Positions 44,519 to 54,772 are shown, counted from the first letter of the stretch. The stretch is 64,000 nt of DNA from an uncultured Planctomycetaceae bacterium (GCA_903858815.1 CAIOKE010000133.1:248001-312000); one strand, 5' to 3'. The notes: generated from the letters alone by a model not told the origin. Numbers and translations are program-made.

Positions 44519-45634
44519 ATGTCCTCTGCCAATCTCACACGTCACCAACGGAATTCAGATCCACGCGGTTTTACACTGATCGAACTGCTTGTTGTCATCG
44601 CGATCATCGCAATTCTTGTTGCTCTGCTGCTGCCCGCTGTCCAGCAGGCACGCGAAGCTGCTCGCCGTACACAGTGCAAAAATAATCTGCGGCAGTTCGG
44701 CCTCGCTCTGCACAACTATGAAAGCACCTACGGAATGTTTCCGCTGACGAATGCGCAGAACTACCAGCCCAACGTGCAGGGGTTTTCCCCTCAGGCACGA
44801 CTGCTGCCCATGATGGAACAGGCCAATCTGCAGAATCTTCTCGACTTTACTCAGCCGGCTTTCACCGGCCCATTCAACAGCCTTGTTCCCAACCCGGCAT
44901 TTGCCGCGGCCTTTGCCTCCCCGCTGCAGGTCATGCTGTGTCCCAGCGACCCGGCTCCAACGCTGAATACAGGCGCCGGCGGCGCCGTCTACGCCGGTGT
45001 AAACTACATGATCAGCTACGGCAGTGGTACCGCCGCGAACTACGACCTCCGCTGGAGAACCGACGGCTTTGTCTATGAAAACTCCAGTGTTCGAATGCGC
45101 GATGCCACCGATGGAACGTCCAGTACGGTGATCATGAGCGAGTCGATCCGCAGCACCGGCGCTGATGTCACTCTGCCCGCCGGAACACTGCCCAGATTCA
45201 ATTATCAGCTGACACTGAATGGTTCTTCCGGAGTCAACTCAGCACTGCAGCCTGTGCCCGGACTGCAGGCTGCCGGAGGTGGCTGGTCCAACAGCTCTGC
45301 CGGAGTGATCATGAATCCGGATCTCGCCAGCATCTGGCCTTTGAAAAACACCTGGCGCGGCGCGTCCAGCGCCGCATTGCGTGGGCGCGGGGTCTCATGG
45401 GCACACTCCGGAGCCGTCAGCACTCTGACCAATGGCTACAATACACCCAACAGCAGAATTCCTGACGTTGTTGTGCACTTCACGGGCTTCTTCGGCCCTC
45501 GCAGCTGGCATACCGGTGGCGCCCAGGTGCTGCTCGGAGACGGCTCCGTGCGATTGCTCAGCGACAATATCGATACCGCCGTTCATCGAGGTCTTCACAG
45601 TTGCAACGGCGGTGAAGTACTCGGTGAATTCTGA
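44519..45634 (+). CDS. DUF1559 protein with prepilin-type N-terminus
   Basis: The ATG at 44519 follows AAGG nine bases upstream. The 371-aa product opens with a type IV pilin-like leader and helix: [20 protein letters not shown], so prepilin peptidase should cleave after Gly and methylate Phe. [20 protein letters not shown] and [14 protein letters not shown] follow, both diagnostic of DUF1559, a family expanded in planctomycetes. The C-terminal end [22 protein letters not shown] is also typical. Such proteins are thought to be pseudopilin-like components of secretion or surface structures. It lies between the Cys-rich and PepSY genes. Confidence 0.95.
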   Translation: MSSANLTRHQRNSDPRGFTLIELLVVIAIIAILVALLLPAVQQAREAARRTQCKNNLRQFGLALHNYESTYGMFPLTNAQNYQPNVQGFSPQARLLPMMEQANLQNLLDFTQPAFTGPFNSLVPNPAFAAAFASPLQVMLCPSDPAPTLNTGAGGAVYAGVNYMISYGSGTAANYDLRWRTDGFVYENSSVRMRDATDGTSSTVIMSESIRSTGADVTLPAGTLPRFNYQLTLNGSSGVNSALQPVPGLQAAGGGWSNSSAGVIMNPDLASIWPLKNTWRGASSAALRGRGVSWAHSGAVSTLTNGYNTPNSRIPDVVVHFTGFFGPRSWHTGGAQVLLGDGSVRLLSDNIDTAVHRGLHSCNGGEVLGEF

Positions 45635-45651
45635 TCAGGAGGGAGAGCGCG

Positions 45652-45680
45652 GGGGTGCCGGAACCAGTTCCTGACACCCC
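45652..45680 (+). terminator. Hairpin after the DUF1559 gene
   Basis: GGGGTG (45652-45657) pairs with CACCCC (45675-45680) and inner GGAAC (45660-45664) with GTTCC (45667-45671). It begins 18 bp after the stop codon and has no T run. It may mark the end of the transcript or stabilise it before the PepSY gene. Confidence 0.4.
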
Positions 45681-45742
45681 TGCGATTCCCCTCGCCCTTA
45701 ACACACCCAACTCACGAACTCCCGCAAACTCAGGTGTTCCCG

Positions 45743-47149
45743 ATGTCCACTGCCACATGGCCTGACTACCGCGCTGTCTGGAGATGGCACTTCTACGCAG
45801 GACTGATCTGCATTCCGTTTGTCATCATCCTTTCCATCACCGGCTGCATCTATCTTTTCAAGCCTCAGATCGAGTCCTGGACCGAGCGTGAATACAACCA
45901 GCTGCAACCCACTCGGACCCCCCTGCCTCCCTCTGAACTGATCGCCTCGGCGCTGCAGGCATTCCCGAACTCAGTCTTCGCCAGCTATGAACTTCCGGCC
46001 GATACTCAGTGTGCGGCTCGAGTACTCCTTGCCACTGACCATGGAAGTCAGCGAGTTTACGTGCATCCGGGAACCGCTGCTGTGCTGGGCTCAATCCCGG
46101 AGGATCAGCGAATCATGCGACTGTTCTTTCGCATTCACGGTGAATTGCTGATGGGCGACCGAGGCTCCAACATCGTGGAAACCGCAGCCTGCTGGACTAT
46201 CGTGCTGCTGCTGTCCGGAATCTATCTGTGGTGGCCGCGTTCCGCAAAGGGACTGGCAGGCGTGCTTTATCCGCGGCTCTTCAGCGGTTCAAGACTGTTC
46301 TGGCGGGATCTGCACGCAGTGGTGGGACTGTGGATCACAGGCCTTGCCATGTTCCTGCTGCTCAGCGGCCTGCCATGGGCAAAATTCTGGGGCGATTACC
46401 TGAAATCCGTACGCCAGCTGACAGGAACCGCGGTGGCACGACAGGACTGGTCCAATACGGCCGAACGACGGCCAAACAACGGCAACAGCCAGAGACAGAC
46501 GGCAGCAGCAGCAGAAAACTCCGGGCATTCCGGACACGGCAGCTCAGGAAAACGTCTCGCTGGACCAGCCCCCGACCTGACCCACATTGATCACATGGTT
46601 GCCGCTGTGGCTGCCCTGCAACTGGATCCTCCCGTAATCATCTCGGCCCCCGGAGGTCGCTCAAAGAATTGGTCCGGCAAATCAGAGACTGCCAATCGAC
46701 CGCGCCGCGTGACAGTGGAACTTGATCCCGCGACCGGCAGAATCCTCGATCGTCAGAACTTTTCGGACCGACACTGGATCGATCGTGCCGTGGGTTACGG
46801 TATCGCCGCTCATGAAGGCCAGCTGTTTGGCTGGACGAACACAGCACTGGGACTGCTGACCGGCGCCGGCCTGATCCTGCTGTCCGTAAGCGGAGCGATT
46901 ATGTGGTGGAAACGTCGCGATACCGGAATTCTCGGAGCCCCCCGGATCCTCGCCAGACCACAACTCTCCGTCGGCCTGCTCGGACTGCTCCTGCTGCTCG
47001 GACTGTGCTTCCCACTGTTTGCCGCTTCCCTCTGCGCCGTCCTGCTCCTCGAATGGCTGGTGCTGAGCCGTATCCCGGCTGTCAGTCACTGGCTGGGACT
47101 GCAGCCGGCCACCGCTGCGGCAGGCTGCCAGACAATGAATCCTCTGTAA
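45743..47149 (+). CDS. PepSY-associated membrane protein
   Basis: ATG 45743 is preferred over GTG 45734, with AGG upstream. The 468-aa protein has the PepSY_TM layout: helix 1 near 10-35 (WRWHFYAGLICIPFVIILSI), an extracytoplasmic PepSY domain with FFRIHGELLMGDRGSNIVE, paired helices around 140-215 (GIYLWWPR, RDLHAVVGLWITGLAMFLLL), a Gly/Ser/His-rich linker (SGHSGHG) and two or three C-terminal helices with IMWWKRR. Members of this family often sit with TonB-dependent siderophore or copper genes, and several act as membrane iron reductases. The neighbourhood (Cys-rich secreted protein, Nramp-like transporter) supports a metal role. Confidence 0.88.
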   Translation: MSTATWPDYRAVWRWHFYAGLICIPFVIILSITGCIYLFKPQIESWTEREYNQLQPTRTPLPPSELIASALQAFPNSVFASYELPADTQCAARVLLATDHGSQRVYVHPGTAAVLGSIPEDQRIMRLFFRIHGELLMGDRGSNIVETAACWTIVLLLSGIYLWWPRSAKGLAGVLYPRLFSGSRLFWRDLHAVVGLWITGLAMFLLLSGLPWAKFWGDYLKSVRQLTGTAVARQDWSNTAERRPNNGNSQRQTAAAAENSGHSGHGSSGKRLAGPAPDLTHIDHMVAAVAALQLDPPVIISAPGGRSKNWSGKSETANRPRRVTVELDPATGRILDRQNFSDRHWIDRAVGYGIAAHEGQLFGWTNTALGLLTGAGLILLSVSGAIMWWKRRDTGILGAPRILARPQLSVGLLGLLLLLGLCFPLFAASLCAVLLLEWLVLSRIPAVSHWLGLQPATAAAGCQTMNPL

Positions 47150-47160
47150 CGCTTGCCGTA

Positions 47161-48294
47161 TCAGCCGCCCACAACCGCCAGATTGTCCCGATGAATCACT
47201 TCACCGAAGGGCACATGACCCAGCGCCGACGCAATCTGATCAGAGCGACGGCCACGAATCCGGCGAATCTCGTCAGCCGAATAATTCACCAGACCTCTGG
47301 CAAATTCGACACCATCCGGCGCCTTCAGACCCACCAGTGAGCCCGCTTCAAAATCGCCCTGAACGTCCCGAATCCCCACCGCCAGCAGGGAACGACCATT
47401 CCCACGAACCGCACTGACCGCACCCTCGTCAACGATCAGAGTCCCGGCCGGAGGTGCCCCGAACGCGATCCATCGCTTCCATGCCGGAACCGTTTCGGCA
47501 CGCGCCATAAACAGAGTTCCCACAGTACGACCGCAGCGGATGTCATCAAGGACAGTGTCACTGCGGCCACTGGCCAGAATGACGGATTCCCCCATCCCGG
47601 TAGCAGCCAGTATAGCCCGCAGCTTCGACCCCATCCCGCCTCGACCACGGCTGCTCTGTTCGCTGGCCACCAGCTTCAGCAGAGACTCATCCGGATGCTC
47701 TACCACCGGAATTACACGACTGTCGGACTGAGACGGCGGACCATCATACAGACCCGCAATTCCTGAAAGAATCACCAGCAGTGGGTCCGGCAGCAGTGTC
47801 GCCAGCATGGCCGCCAGCTGATCATTATCACCAACGGCGATCTCACGAATACTGACCGTGTCATTTTCATTGACAATCGGCAGGACATCAAAATCAAACA
47901 ACGTCCTCAGCGTGTTACGCACGTTGAGATAACGCTGGCGATTACGAAAATCATTTCCCGTCAACAGCAGCTGCGCTGTGCGACGACCACTGCGGGCCAT
48001 CGCGTCGTCCCACGTACGCATCAGTGAAGGCTGTCCGATCGCAGCAGCAGCCTGCAGTTCCGGCAGCGATTCCGGGCGCCGATTCAAACCAAGGATCCCG
48101 ATCCCCGCTCCCACCGCTCCGCTCGACACCAGAACCACCCGCCGACCCGTCTGCTGGATCCGATGAATCTGATCGGCAATACATTCAATGCGCGGAATAT
48201 CGAGGCGATCGGCGTCTGTCGTCAGGACATTGGTGCCAATCTTGACAATCACGGTTCTGGAGGCCTCAAAGGCCTCCTGCTGCGGAGTACTCAT
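47161..48294 (-). CDS. proB: Glutamate 5-kinase
   Basis: Phosphorylates glutamate at the start of proline synthesis. The ATG at 48294 gives 377 aa; the frame extends to 48330. N-terminal amino-acid kinase domain: RTVIVKIGTNVLTT, VVLVSSGAVGAGIG, NRRPESLPELQAAAAIGQ, QLLLTGNDFRNRQRYLN and IVNENDTVSI, then GGMGSKLRAI. The C-terminal PUA domain (about 285-377, AGTLIVDEGAVSAVRGNGRS) is normal for bacterial ProB. proA is not nearby. The gene converges with the PepSY gene, with only 11 bp between stop codons. Confidence 0.96.
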   Translation of the reverse strand: MSTPQQEAFEASRTVIVKIGTNVLTTDADRLDIPRIECIADQIHRIQQTGRRVVLVSSGAVGAGIGILGLNRRPESLPELQAAAAIGQPSLMRTWDDAMARSGRRTAQLLLTGNDFRNRQRYLNVRNTLRTLFDFDVLPIVNENDTVSIREIAVGDNDQLAAMLATLLPDPLLVILSGIAGLYDGPPSQSDSRVIPVVEHPDESLLKLVASEQSSRGRGGMGSKLRAILAATGMGESVILASGRSDTVLDDIRCGRTVGTLFMARAETVPAWKRWIAFGAPPAGTLIVDEGAVSAVRGNGRSLLAVGIRDVQGDFEAGSLVGLKAPDGVEFARGLVNYSADEIRRIRGRRSDQIASALGHVPFGEVIHRDNLAVVGG

Positions 48295-48368
48295 AACAAA
48301 TCCAGAGCATGTTTCTGTCTGCAGGCTCAACCCACCCTGACCTGCCGCGGCCGGCTCAGCCTATTTCG

Positions 48369-49235
48369 TCAAATTGGCATCGCTTCGCAAGCCTGATCGG
48401 ACGGATTCCTGCTGCTTCGACGACGACGACTGTGCCAACCTGCAGACATCACCGCCAGCACCACAGGTATCCACGACAATCCCGGCTCCGGAACCGACAG
48501 CAGATCCGATTGCAGCACAATCGGACCCAGCTCCACAGTCGCTGATGCACTGGACGTGTTGTCACCCAAAAACACAAAACTGGGCTGAATGTACGGGTTG
48601 ATCGGACCACTGAATGCTGAGTAATTCCGCAGGCCGCCCGACAACACCTCCGTCCCACCCTGAAATAAGCGATAACCACTGCCCAGGACCTGTAACCGGT
48701 AGGCCTGACGAACCAGGGTACTGGTGGCCACACTTTCGGCAAACTGAAACAATGGTGAGTCACCCTGAGCCAGGATTCGATCCGTATGAAAACCCAACTC
48801 GATCCCCTGCAGATCAGACGACAGCAGCGTGACACTGAAACCAGCTCGATTCGCGTTCAGAACATGGCTCTCGGAACTGACCGCCAAATCAAAAGCCAGC
48901 TCAAAACCGCCGGCCCGATTCAACGATGGAAAGCCAGCGTTCCGGAGCTGCTGAGTGACGAGGTAGTTGCTGTAGCCTGCCTTCACCACAGCATCTGTCG
49001 CCAGTTGCACACCCGCAGGCACCGGAGTCTGCATTGCGGAACCGGATGAGACAGCAGCATCCGACGCATAATCCAGCCACGCCTGCGACGCCGGCAGTCC
49101 GCTGCCATCGTACAACGTAACAATTGCACCCACTGCCGAGGAACACACCCAGCCACATTGCACCGCCACTGTCAGCAGCGTCCAGCCCAGCGTCGTCCGC
49201 ACGGATCGTAATCCCCCTGGCATGATGGTCTGCAT
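48369..49235 (-). CDS. PEP-CTERM-anchored exported protein
   Basis: Starts at ATG 49235 (GGGGGACGG upstream). The 288-aa product has an export signal (about 1-36, ending VGA) and a beta-rich body with GFELAFDLAVSSE and PSFVFLGDNTSSASATVELG, similar to lectin-like or jelly-roll folds. The C-terminus shows a PEP-CTERM sorting signal: VPEPGLSWIPVVLAVMSAG followed by an Arg cluster (WHSRRRRSSR). Such proteins are processed by an exosortase and moved to the surface or matrix. No exosortase gene is in the window. The binding target is unknown. Confidence 0.85.
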   Translation of the reverse strand: MQTIMPGGLRSVRTTLGWTLLTVAVQCGWVCSSAVGAIVTLYDGSGLPASQAWLDYASDAAVSSGSAMQTPVPAGVQLATDAVVKAGYSNYLVTQQLRNAGFPSLNRAGGFELAFDLAVSSESHVLNANRAGFSVTLLSSDLQGIELGFHTDRILAQGDSPLFQFAESVATSTLVRQAYRLQVLGSGYRLFQGGTEVLSGGLRNYSAFSGPINPYIQPSFVFLGDNTSSASATVELGPIVLQSDLLSVPEPGLSWIPVVLAVMSAGWHSRRRRSSRNPSDQACEAMPI

Positions 49236-49498
49236 GACGGGCCGTCCCCCAATGTGAGGGACCTGTCAGGATGCAGATCTGCAGAACTGAAGACTTGCAC
49301 TTCTGCACAGCGACGGAGCAGGCCCCCACACATTCCCCGTCACAAACCCGGCACTCTCACCAGAATCCTCCCGCTTGTCAATCCAGCCGTACGGTCGACT
49401 GAATTCATCGGTATTCATCGTTCTGACCTTAGCGCTGTCCATTCAGCCCGCTTATGATCCCCCCGCATCGGAATCTGACAGGGTCTCAGGAGGCAGGC

Positions 49499-50923
49499 AT
49501 GGGCACGGCCGATTCGCCATCGCAGCAATATGTTTCCAGTGGTCGCAACACGCTGCTTTCGCTGGCGTTCTGGAGTTTTCTCTGCACCCAGTTCCTTGGA
49601 GCATTCAACGATAACTACTTCAAGCAGATGGTGCTGTTGACATGTATCGGAGCCAGTGCGGCCACGTTGCAGTCGGCCGATCAACAGACCGCGGTCCCAT
49701 GGACCGAGATTGCCATGGCAGCCTTCGCGCTGCCCTTTGTACTCTTCTCCGGCCTCGGTGGCTTTCTTTCCGATCGCATCTCCAAAACGACAGTCATCGT
49801 CAGCTGCAAAGCAGCGGAAATCGGTATCGTCGGAATCGGACTTGCCGTCCTGCTGGTCCCATCGCTCAGTACCACGACCACGCTCGCCGCTCTGATCTTT
49901 GTACTGGCCCTGATGGGCACACACAGTGCCATCTTCAGCCCCTCCAAGTACGGCGTCCTGCCGGAGCTGTTTCGTGCCGACTGCCTGCTGCCCGTCAATG
50001 GGGCCGTGCAGATGACCACATTTCTGGCCATTATCTTCGGTACCGTCTGTGCCGGAATTGCACTTGATCTGATCCGGGATCAACTCTGGATCAGCAGCGT
50101 CATCGCCATCATCATCGCAGCACTGGGAACTGTCAGCAGCCTGCTGATGCCACACGTTCCTGCTGCCGAGCCAACGCTGCAGCTGCGACCGGAAAACCTT
50201 GTGATGCCGCGGCTGGTGCTCCGGATCCTGCTCAGTAATCGCCCCCTGCTGATGGCCGTGCTGGTCTATTCCCTCTTCTGGTTCCTTGGTGGCGTTGTGC
50301 AGATGGGCATCAACACACTGGGCGAAGCCGCACTGCACCTCAGTCGAACTCGTACCAGTGTCCTTGTCGCAGGCATTGGGCTCGGCATCGCACTGGGCTG
50401 CCTGCTGGCCGGATTTGCCGGCCGTGGCAGTCGTCGCTGGACCGTCATCGGAGCGTGGCTGCTGGTCACAACGCTGGCCGCAGCCGCACTCCTTGGCAGT
50501 GGCCTCTGTGGAAAGCCAGCCAGTGCCGGACGCGATCTCAGCACGGAAACAATCGTTTCCAGCCTGTTCGTCTGCGACCTCGTGGAATGGCTGCTGCGCG
50601 TCGACATGACCATACTGGGGATTGCCGCCGGACTGTTCGTTGTGCCTGTTCAGGTGTATCTGCAGGCCGCCCCACCCGCAGAACTTAAGGGACGGGTTCT
50701 GGGGGTACAAAACCTGATGACGTGGATCGGAATCCTGCTTTCCGCAGCATTTTCACTCGTTGTTGGCCTGATATTGAAAGCCATTGCCGGTCCGGCCGCG
50801 GACAAACAGCACCAATGGGTGCTGTTTGCTCTGCTGGCGGCCGTGATGCTGCCTGTTGCTGTTTTCTATCGGCTGCCAGCACTCGCCGACGTTTCGGAAC
50901 CGACAACAGAAGTACCCCAATGA
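49499..50923 (+). CDS. MFS transporter, LplT-like
   Basis: ATG 49499 follows a strong AGGAGG; the frame runs from 49454 but that start has no ribosome binding site. The 474-aa product has 12 probable helices. The N-terminal FLCTQFLGAFNDNYFKQMVLL is the signature of the LplT/Aas group, which flips lysophospholipids, and the adjacent KYGVLPELF...LLPVNG also fits. KISKTTVIV in the A-loop region is a typical Major Facilitator motif. No acyltransferase domain is fused. Lipid transport is likely, but other substrates remain possible. Encoded alone. Confidence 0.85.
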   Translation: MGTADSPSQQYVSSGRNTLLSLAFWSFLCTQFLGAFNDNYFKQMVLLTCIGASAATLQSADQQTAVPWTEIAMAAFALPFVLFSGLGGFLSDRISKTTVIVSCKAAEIGIVGIGLAVLLVPSLSTTTTLAALIFVLALMGTHSAIFSPSKYGVLPELFRADCLLPVNGAVQMTTFLAIIFGTVCAGIALDLIRDQLWISSVIAIIIAALGTVSSLLMPHVPAAEPTLQLRPENLVMPRLVLRILLSNRPLLMAVLVYSLFWFLGGVVQMGINTLGEAALHLSRTRTSVLVAGIGLGIALGCLLAGFAGRGSRRWTVIGAWLLVTTLAAAALLGSGLCGKPASAGRDLSTETIVSSLFVCDLVEWLLRVDMTILGIAAGLFVVPVQVYLQAAPPAELKGRVLGVQNLMTWIGILLSAAFSLVVGLILKAIAGPAADKQHQWVLFALLAAVMLPVAVFYRLPALADVSEPTTEVPQ

Positions 50924-51006
50924 AATGACAACCTCAATACGGCGGTTTAGACTGTGGCGTCGGAACTGAAGCCTGTCTCTACTGCCTTCACGAGTGCTGA
51001 TCAACC

Positions 51007-51600
51007 ATGCCGGATGCCGCTCTGCTTGCAAGCCTGACTCTACTGGCCGGCCTGTTCCTGCTCAGTCTTGAAATGTTTGTCCCCAGCTTCGGCCTGCTGC
51101 TGGTTATGTCCCTGATTTCTCTGACAGTCTCCTTCTGGTCAGCGTGCAAGGCATGGTGGGCGGTTTCTCCGCAGTTCTTCTGGGCCTATGTGTTTCTGCT
51201 GATGTCTGGAATCCCAGCCACGTTTTTTGGTTCAATAGCGATTCTGCAGCGTACCCGCATGGGCCAGCGAATGACGCTGATGCCGCCACCGGATGCAGGC
51301 AAAGTACCCGAAAATCCGCTGCTGCAGCTGCTTGGTCGCAGTGGCATCACTCAAACGCCCATGAACCCCGGTGGCATGGTCCTGATTGCCGGTCAGCGTC
51401 TGCATGCAGAATCCACAGGCCTGCCACTGGAATCGGGAACAACCGTCGTCGCTGTCGCTGTCAGGGGCTCACGAATCGTGGTACGTGCGGCGACAGATGC
51501 ACTGCCGGCGACACCGGATCGAGGCGATCGCAGTGCTGGCAGTCCGACAGATCCGGTGTCACCGCTTGACTTCGACATCCCCTCGGATTACACCCAGTGA
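51007..51600 (+). CDS. NfeD-like membrane protein, FloA partner
   Basis: The 197-aa product starts at ATG 51007. Two membrane segments are visible (about 5-40, [24 protein letters not shown], and 55-80, [15 protein letters not shown]), followed by a cytosolic OB-fold-like NfeD domain (about 105-165: [20 protein letters not shown]...[22 protein letters not shown]). The P-x-G-x-v-x-i...G...V.V.....G motif is that of the NfeD C-terminal domain. The next gene, 37 bp downstream, is floA, and nfeD-floA pairs are common. The pair organises membrane microdomains. Confidence 0.88.
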   Translation: MPDAALLASLTLLAGLFLLSLEMFVPSFGLLLVMSLISLTVSFWSACKAWWAVSPQFFWAYVFLLMSGIPATFFGSIAILQRTRMGQRMTLMPPPDAGKVPENPLLQLLGRSGITQTPMNPGGMVLIAGQRLHAESTGLPLESGTTVVAVAVRGSRIVVRAATDALPATPDRGDRSAGSPTDPVSPLDFDIPSDYTQ

Positions 51601-51637
51601 TTCTTTGTACCTCCACGCATTCACAGGGAGCATCATC

Positions 51638-52684
51638 ATGGACCTTCCAATCCTGCTGGCACTGACCAGTGCTCAATGGGTGGTTCTGGTCATTCTGCTG
51701 CTGTTTGTGCTGGTCTTTCTGGGCATTTTTGCTCAGTTTGCCAGCCTGTGGCTGCAGTGTAAGGTGACTCGGGCCGGCATCAGCCTTGGCGATCTGGTGT
51801 TCATGCGTTTTCGTCGCGTCAATCCGGCTGTGATTGTCCGCAGCAAGATTATGGCTGTCCAGGCCGGCCTCAATCGAAAATACCCGCTCTCTGTTCAGAA
51901 CCTCGAAGCTCACGCTCTGTCCAACGGGAATGTGCCGAACGTCATTCGGGCTCTGATCGCAGCAGACAAGGCCAGTATCCCGCTGGACTGGAATACAGCA
52001 CAGGCCATTGATCTGGCTGGTCGCAACATCCTTGAGGCAGTAACCACGAGCGTCAATCCCAAAGTGATTGACTGTCCTGACCCCAAGCGCAACCAGGGCA
52101 CACTTTCCGCAGTAGCCGCGGATGGCATTGAACTGCGAGTGCGGGCGCGAGTCACAGTTCGCACCAACATCCGGCAGTTGATCGGGGGCGCGACGGAAGA
52201 GACCGTCATCGCGCGAGTTGGCCAGGGAATTGTGCAGGCCATCGGCTCCACACCGTATAAACTGGTCCTCGAAAATCCCGACTATATCTCGAAAACGGTG
52301 CTCGAGCAGGGGCTCGAAGCGCAGACCGCCTACGAGATCGTGTCGATTGATATCGCGGACATTGATGTCGGTGAAAACATTGGTGCCAAACTCCTCGCTG
52401 ATCGCGCAGAAGCCGACATGAGGGTGGCTCAGGCAAAGGCCGAACAGCGGCGTGCCGCTGCTCGCGCTCGCGAACAGGAAATGGTTGCTCGTATCCAGCA
52501 GAATCGAGCGGCTGTTGTGCTGGCGGAATCTGAAGTTCCGCGAGCAGTGGCCGAAGCCTTTGGCAATGGCAACCTTGGCCTGCTGGATTTCTATGAACTC
52601 AGGAATGTGCAGGCAGATACGCGAATGCGTGAATCGATCGCCGGCGACGGAACAACCCGCGCTGGCGGTACAACAGAGGCCTGA
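51638..52684 (+). CDS. floA: Flotillin-like protein FloA
   Basis: The ATG at 51638 follows AGGGAGC, and 348 aa is the usual FloA length. An N-terminal membrane hairpin (about 12-35, [19 protein letters not shown]) anchors it to the inner face. [28 protein letters not shown] is the conserved core, followed by [17 protein letters not shown] and the long helical coiled-coil [20 protein letters not shown]. FloA scaffolds functional membrane microdomains that affect signalling, secretion and membrane fluidity. It is paired with NfeD immediately upstream. Confidence 0.97.
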   Translation: MDLPILLALTSAQWVVLVILLLFVLVFLGIFAQFASLWLQCKVTRAGISLGDLVFMRFRRVNPAVIVRSKIMAVQAGLNRKYPLSVQNLEAHALSNGNVPNVIRALIAADKASIPLDWNTAQAIDLAGRNILEAVTTSVNPKVIDCPDPKRNQGTLSAVAADGIELRVRARVTVRTNIRQLIGGATEETVIARVGQGIVQAIGSTPYKLVLENPDYISKTVLEQGLEAQTAYEIVSIDIADIDVGENIGAKLLADRAEADMRVAQAKAEQRRAAARAREQEMVARIQQNRAAVVLAESEVPRAVAEAFGNGNLGLLDFYELRNVQADTRMRESIAGDGTTRAGGTTEA

Positions 52685-52773
52685 GCGACTGCTGCGGCAG
52701 TCAAACAGGGTTTACCATCCGATCTGGCAGTGGATCGGAACGGAATTTGACAGGTGTTACCGGAGCATTTCAG

Positions 52774-54375
52774 ATGAAGTGGACGCGTTGGACTCAATGG
52801 CTGGGGCTGGCATGCATGCTGCTGACCTCCGCTGCGCAGGCAGACGAATGGCAATCGCTGTTCGACGGAAAAACTCTGGATGGCTGGGATGGCGATCCAC
52901 GAATCTGGAGTGTTCAGGACGGAGCCATTACCGGACGCACCACTGAAGAGATCAAGCTGGATAAGAATACCTTCATCATCTGGCGTGGCGGTCAGCTGGA
53001 CAACTTCGAACTGGAACTGGAATACCGTATCGTGAACGGAAATTCCGGAATTCAGTACCGCAGTTTTGAGCTGCCGGATGGCAGGTGGCGAATTGGTGGA
53101 TACCAGGCCGACTTCGAAGCGGGCCAGACCTATTCCGGAATCCTCTACGGCGAGGCATTCAGGGGAATTCTTGCCCAGCGTGGACAATCCACCGAACTGA
53201 CTCGTACCGATGGTAAGTTCGAGGTGAAGGTCACGGGCAGTGTCGGTGAATCTGCAGCAATTCAGGCGGCCATCAAAAAGGAAGACTGGAACAAGTACCG
53301 CGTCGTCGCAAATGGCTTCAATTTTCAGCATTTCATCAATGGTCTGAAAACCGTTGATGTCACTGACAATGACCAGCAGGATCGCCGGGCGGTTGGATTA
53401 CTGGCTCTGCAGGCACATGTGGGCCCGCCGATGACCGTCCAGTTCCGCGGGATTCGCCTGAAGAAACTGCCTGCCCCGAAGAAAGTCGCCCTGATCGCTG
53501 GTCGCCCCAGCCATGGCTACGGGGCTCACGAACACCGCGCCGGCTGTATGCTGCTGGCCGATGCTCTGAATTCTGCAAACCTCGGCATTCAGGCCACCGT
53601 TTACACCAATGGCTGGCCGGAAGACGAATCTGTGCTGGATTCAGCTGACTCCGTCGTGATCTATGCAGACGGTGGTGGCGGACACCCGTTCAACAGTCAT
53701 CTCGATCGTATTCGTCAGATCCAGAACCGCGGTGTAGGCATGGTAGCCATTCACTACGGGGTGGAAGTACCAAAGGGCGCGTCTGGCGATTCCTTCCTGA
53801 AATGGATCGGTGGCTACTTCGAAACTGACTGGTCGGTGAACCCTCACTGGACAGGCACTTTCGCAGAGTTTCCGGCTCACCCGATCGCTCGTGGTGTGCG
53901 GCCGTTTCGCGTCAATGACGAATGGTATTACCACATGCGATTCGCTGCGGCTGAAGCCGCTGTCGTCCCGGTTTTGACTGACCTGCCACCCCGCGACACG
54001 CTGGTGCGCGAAGATGGCAGTCTGTCACGCCCCGATGGAGCTCACAGCAATAACCCGGCCGTCCGCGCAGCCGTGCTCGAACGTAAAGAGGCCCAGACGG
54101 TGGCATGGGCTGTGGCTCGTCCGGATGGTGGACGAGGCTTTGGCTTCACAGGAGGCCATGATCACTGGAACTGGGGTAATCGGGACTTTCGCACACTCGT
54201 TCTGAATGCAATCGCATGGACCGCTCACACCGAAGTTCCGGAAGCGGGGATCCCGTCGAAGGATCTGACTGTTAAGGACCTGATGGCCAATCAGGATTAC
54301 GAAGTGCCGGACAACTTCAATCCGGCTCGAATTCAGGCCATGCTTGATGAGTGGACAGCCTTTCGAACTCGCTGA
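52774..54375 (+). CDS. DUF1080 (3-keto-disaccharide hydrolase-like) fused to ThuA-like domain
   Basis: ATG 52774 with GGAG nine bases upstream. The 533-aa product has a signal peptide (about 1-23, cleavage after QA). Residues 24-230 are DUF1080: EWQSLFDGKTLDGWDGDP, NGNSGIQYRSFELPD, IGGYQADFEA and RGIRLKKLP. Residues 235-510 are ThuA-like: HEHRAGCMLLADAL, YADGGGGHPF, GGHDHWNWGNRDFRTLVLN. DUF1080 proteins act on oxidised glycosides, and ThuA-like proteins on 3-keto-sugars, so an exported enzyme for 3-keto-sugar breakdown is likely. The fusion is found in other planctomycetes as I recall. Confidence 0.92.
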   Translation: MKWTRWTQWLGLACMLLTSAAQADEWQSLFDGKTLDGWDGDPRIWSVQDGAITGRTTEEIKLDKNTFIIWRGGQLDNFELELEYRIVNGNSGIQYRSFELPDGRWRIGGYQADFEAGQTYSGILYGEAFRGILAQRGQSTELTRTDGKFEVKVTGSVGESAAIQAAIKKEDWNKYRVVANGFNFQHFINGLKTVDVTDNDQQDRRAVGLLALQAHVGPPMTVQFRGIRLKKLPAPKKVALIAGRPSHGYGAHEHRAGCMLLADALNSANLGIQATVYTNGWPEDESVLDSADSVVIYADGGGGHPFNSHLDRIRQIQNRGVGMVAIHYGVEVPKGASGDSFLKWIGGYFETDWSVNPHWTGTFAEFPAHPIARGVRPFRVNDEWYYHMRFAAAEAAVVPVLTDLPPRDTLVREDGSLSRPDGAHSNNPAVRAAVLERKEAQTVAWAVARPDGGRGFGFTGGHDHWNWGNRDFRTLVLNAIAWTAHTEVPEAGIPSKDLTVKDLMANQDYEVPDNFNPARIQAMLDEWTAFRTR

Positions 54376-54391
54376 ACGTGGCTCTGCCTTT

Positions 54392-54772
54392 ATGACCGAC
54401 GAATCAGTGACAGTCCCGACTGCCGAACGACGCTGGAAGTCCGCAGACTTCCAGCAGATTCCGGCTGTGCCCTGCCCCTGTGGGCAGGCACGACGTGCGT
54501 ATGCCGGAGTCCCGGAATTCCCCGGGACTCTGCATATCACAGAAATCTCTGAAAATGCCCTGCGGCACTACCACAAACGCCTGACTGAAACCTACGTGAT
54601 TCTGGAGTGCGGAGCCGATGCCGCGATGGAACTGGATGGTGAGCAGATCCCGGTGCGGCCAATGCAGTCCTTTGTAATTCCACCTCGCGTTCGCCATCGG
54701 GCACTCGGACGAATGACAGTCCTGATTGTTGTCCTGCCGGAATTTGATCCCGACGACGAATGGTTTGACTGA
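54392..54772 (+). CDS. Cupin-domain protein
   Basis: I use ATG 54392, 17 bp after the previous gene; ATG 54344 would overlap that gene by 32 bp. The 126-aa product has a single cupin fold: HITEISENALRHYHKRLTETYVILECGADAAMELDGE is the first motif (metal ligands H-x-H...E), and RPMQSFVIPPRVRHRALGRM the second. The G(X)5HXH spacing is slightly altered (ALRHYHK). A metal-dependent sugar or small-molecule enzyme is likely. There is a Cys pair (VPCPCGQARRAY) near the N-terminus. It probably forms an operon with the DUF1080-ThuA gene. Confidence 0.85.
   Translation: MTDESVTVPTAERRWKSADFQQIPAVPCPCGQARRAYAGVPEFPGTLHITEISENALRHYHKRLTETYVILECGADAAMELDGEQIPVRPMQSFVIPPRVRHRALGRMTVLIVVLPEFDPDDEWFD

Noticed and set aside
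49415-50710. 431-codon minus-strand ORF
   Set aside because: Antisense to the MFS transporter gene; composition (Gln, Cys, His, Gly) is that of a shadow frame, and the plus-strand frame has a clear family and ribosome binding site.
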